A DNA stretch of 64,000 nt from JBBQZU01 sp038207425 (GTDB lineage: Bacteria > Bacteroidota > Bacteroidia > Flavobacteriales_D > Cryomorphaceae). This document shows, one piece after another, positions 63,811-64,000 of the stretch; within the stretch, counting starts at the first letter, position 1; every line of letters starts with the position of its first letter. The notes below the pieces were generated by a model that saw only the letters and a program-made list of their open reading frames with translations, did not search any database and had not been told where the DNA came from. Made by a program: the position numbers and the translations under genes. The stretch covers positions 79,778 to 143,777 of the forward strand of contig JBBQZU010000005.1 of assembly GCA_038207425.1 (NCBI GenBank). Reading direction: 5' to 3'.

Positions 63811-63941
63811 AACATGGACAATTATAATTATAGGGCTAAGATACTATCAGTGGTATTTCAAACAATATGATTCTCCGCAAAGTTACCACAACGTAAATAG
63901 GTTACGTTCGGGCATTCTACTTTTGGTTCAAAACAATGTTT

Positions 63942-64000
63942 ATGAACATATTAGAATTTGCAGAGCAGTTTCCTAATGAATTTTCTTGCAGAGAAAATTT
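63942..64000 (+). CDS. N-terminus of an IS1595-like transposase (truncated by the window edge)
   Basis: The last 59 bases encode MNILEFAEQFPNEFSCRENF. This resembles the N-terminus of IS1595/ISXO2-type transposases, which read M-N-x-L-E-F...F-P-x-E-x-x-C before a zinc ribbon. The upstream GGGCATTCTACTTTTGGTT (63910-63928) could be a terminal inverted repeat. Only 20 residues are visible, so the assignment is tentative. Confidence 0.55.
   Translation, partial: MNILEFAEQFPNEFSCREN

Overview
The window comes from a Bacteroidota (Flavobacteriia/Sphingobacteriia-like) chromosome. This rests on several independent signs. C-terminal type IX secretion (T9SS type A) sorting domains occur in intact and broken genes. 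The promoter -7 element TAnnTTTG recurs upstream of tRNA, rpsT, rsfS, pyrE and other genes. Lineage-typical families are present (DUF3078, DUF3822, DUF6567-like, TlpA-like proteins with DUF4369, and DnaE with a fused N-terminal exonuclease). The lipid A and Kdo genes (lpxH, lpxK, kdsA, a kdsD-like gene) indicate a Gram-negative envelope. Shine-Dalgarno sites are inconspicuous, and several genes appear to start with TTG. I cannot name a species.

Layout. 1-9.4 kb: the 3' end of a secreted T9SS protein and gap (+), a reverse operon lpxK-punA-gatB-TlpA-like-lpxH, then a divergent pair, a Nif3-like gene and a coiled-coil gene whose zinc ribbon has lost all four cysteines. 9.5-13.6 kb (reverse): a broken T9SS protein, a FadL-like outer-membrane protein and a repeat-rich lipoprotein. 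13.7-16 kb: proS, a gene of unknown function and tRNA-Glu. 16-22.4 kb is an accessory, decaying region: a PA0069-type radical SAM gene, an AbiEi/AbiEii-type toxin-antitoxin pair, a remnant of a second radical SAM gene, a broken beta-barrel gene, gpmA, and a dead IS3-family element next to the tail of a T9SS gene. 22.5-28 kb (+): rpsT, radC, wecB, a polysaccharide-deacetylase-like gene, upp, a small membrane protein and yjjG. 28-40 kb, mostly reverse: psd-cdsA-DUF2007-ftsH-rsfS, an SRPBCC gene and pyrE, the kdsD-like-kdsA-coaD-thioredoxin-like operon, and rsmD-DUF3822; birA and a Nudix gene lie on the plus strand. 40-48 kb: a RecD-like helicase, envelope proteins, an MscS gene with an internal stop, an MFS transporter, a thioredoxin-fold protein and a RES/Xre toxin-antitoxin pair. 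48.5-54.5 kb (+): dnaE, trxA, a DUF58 gene and tRNA-Asp. 54.5-64 kb: a degenerate tRNA copy, a heavily broken T9SS gene, a DUF4143 ATPase behind a perfect inverted repeat, a hydrolase, a 603-residue protein of unknown function, a BaiN-type flavoprotein, a DUF547 lipoprotein, a DUF6567-like lipoprotein, and the first codons of an IS1595-like transposase at the right edge.

Most genes are ordinary housekeeping ones (lipid A/Kdo, phospholipid, nucleotide salvage, translation, replication, proteolysis). The unusual content is of three kinds. First, pseudogenization is concentrated in surface and mobile genes. Second, promoters are tightly nested: a -7 element sits in a terminator loop, and divergent promoters overlap each other's coding sequence. 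Third, there are three small protein or locus-level oddities: the cysteine-less zinc ribbon, the 603-residue TIM-barrel-like protein, and tRNA 3'-end fragments downstream of both tRNA genes. I found no CRISPR array, phage or conjugative module, and no clear undescribed multi-gene defence system.
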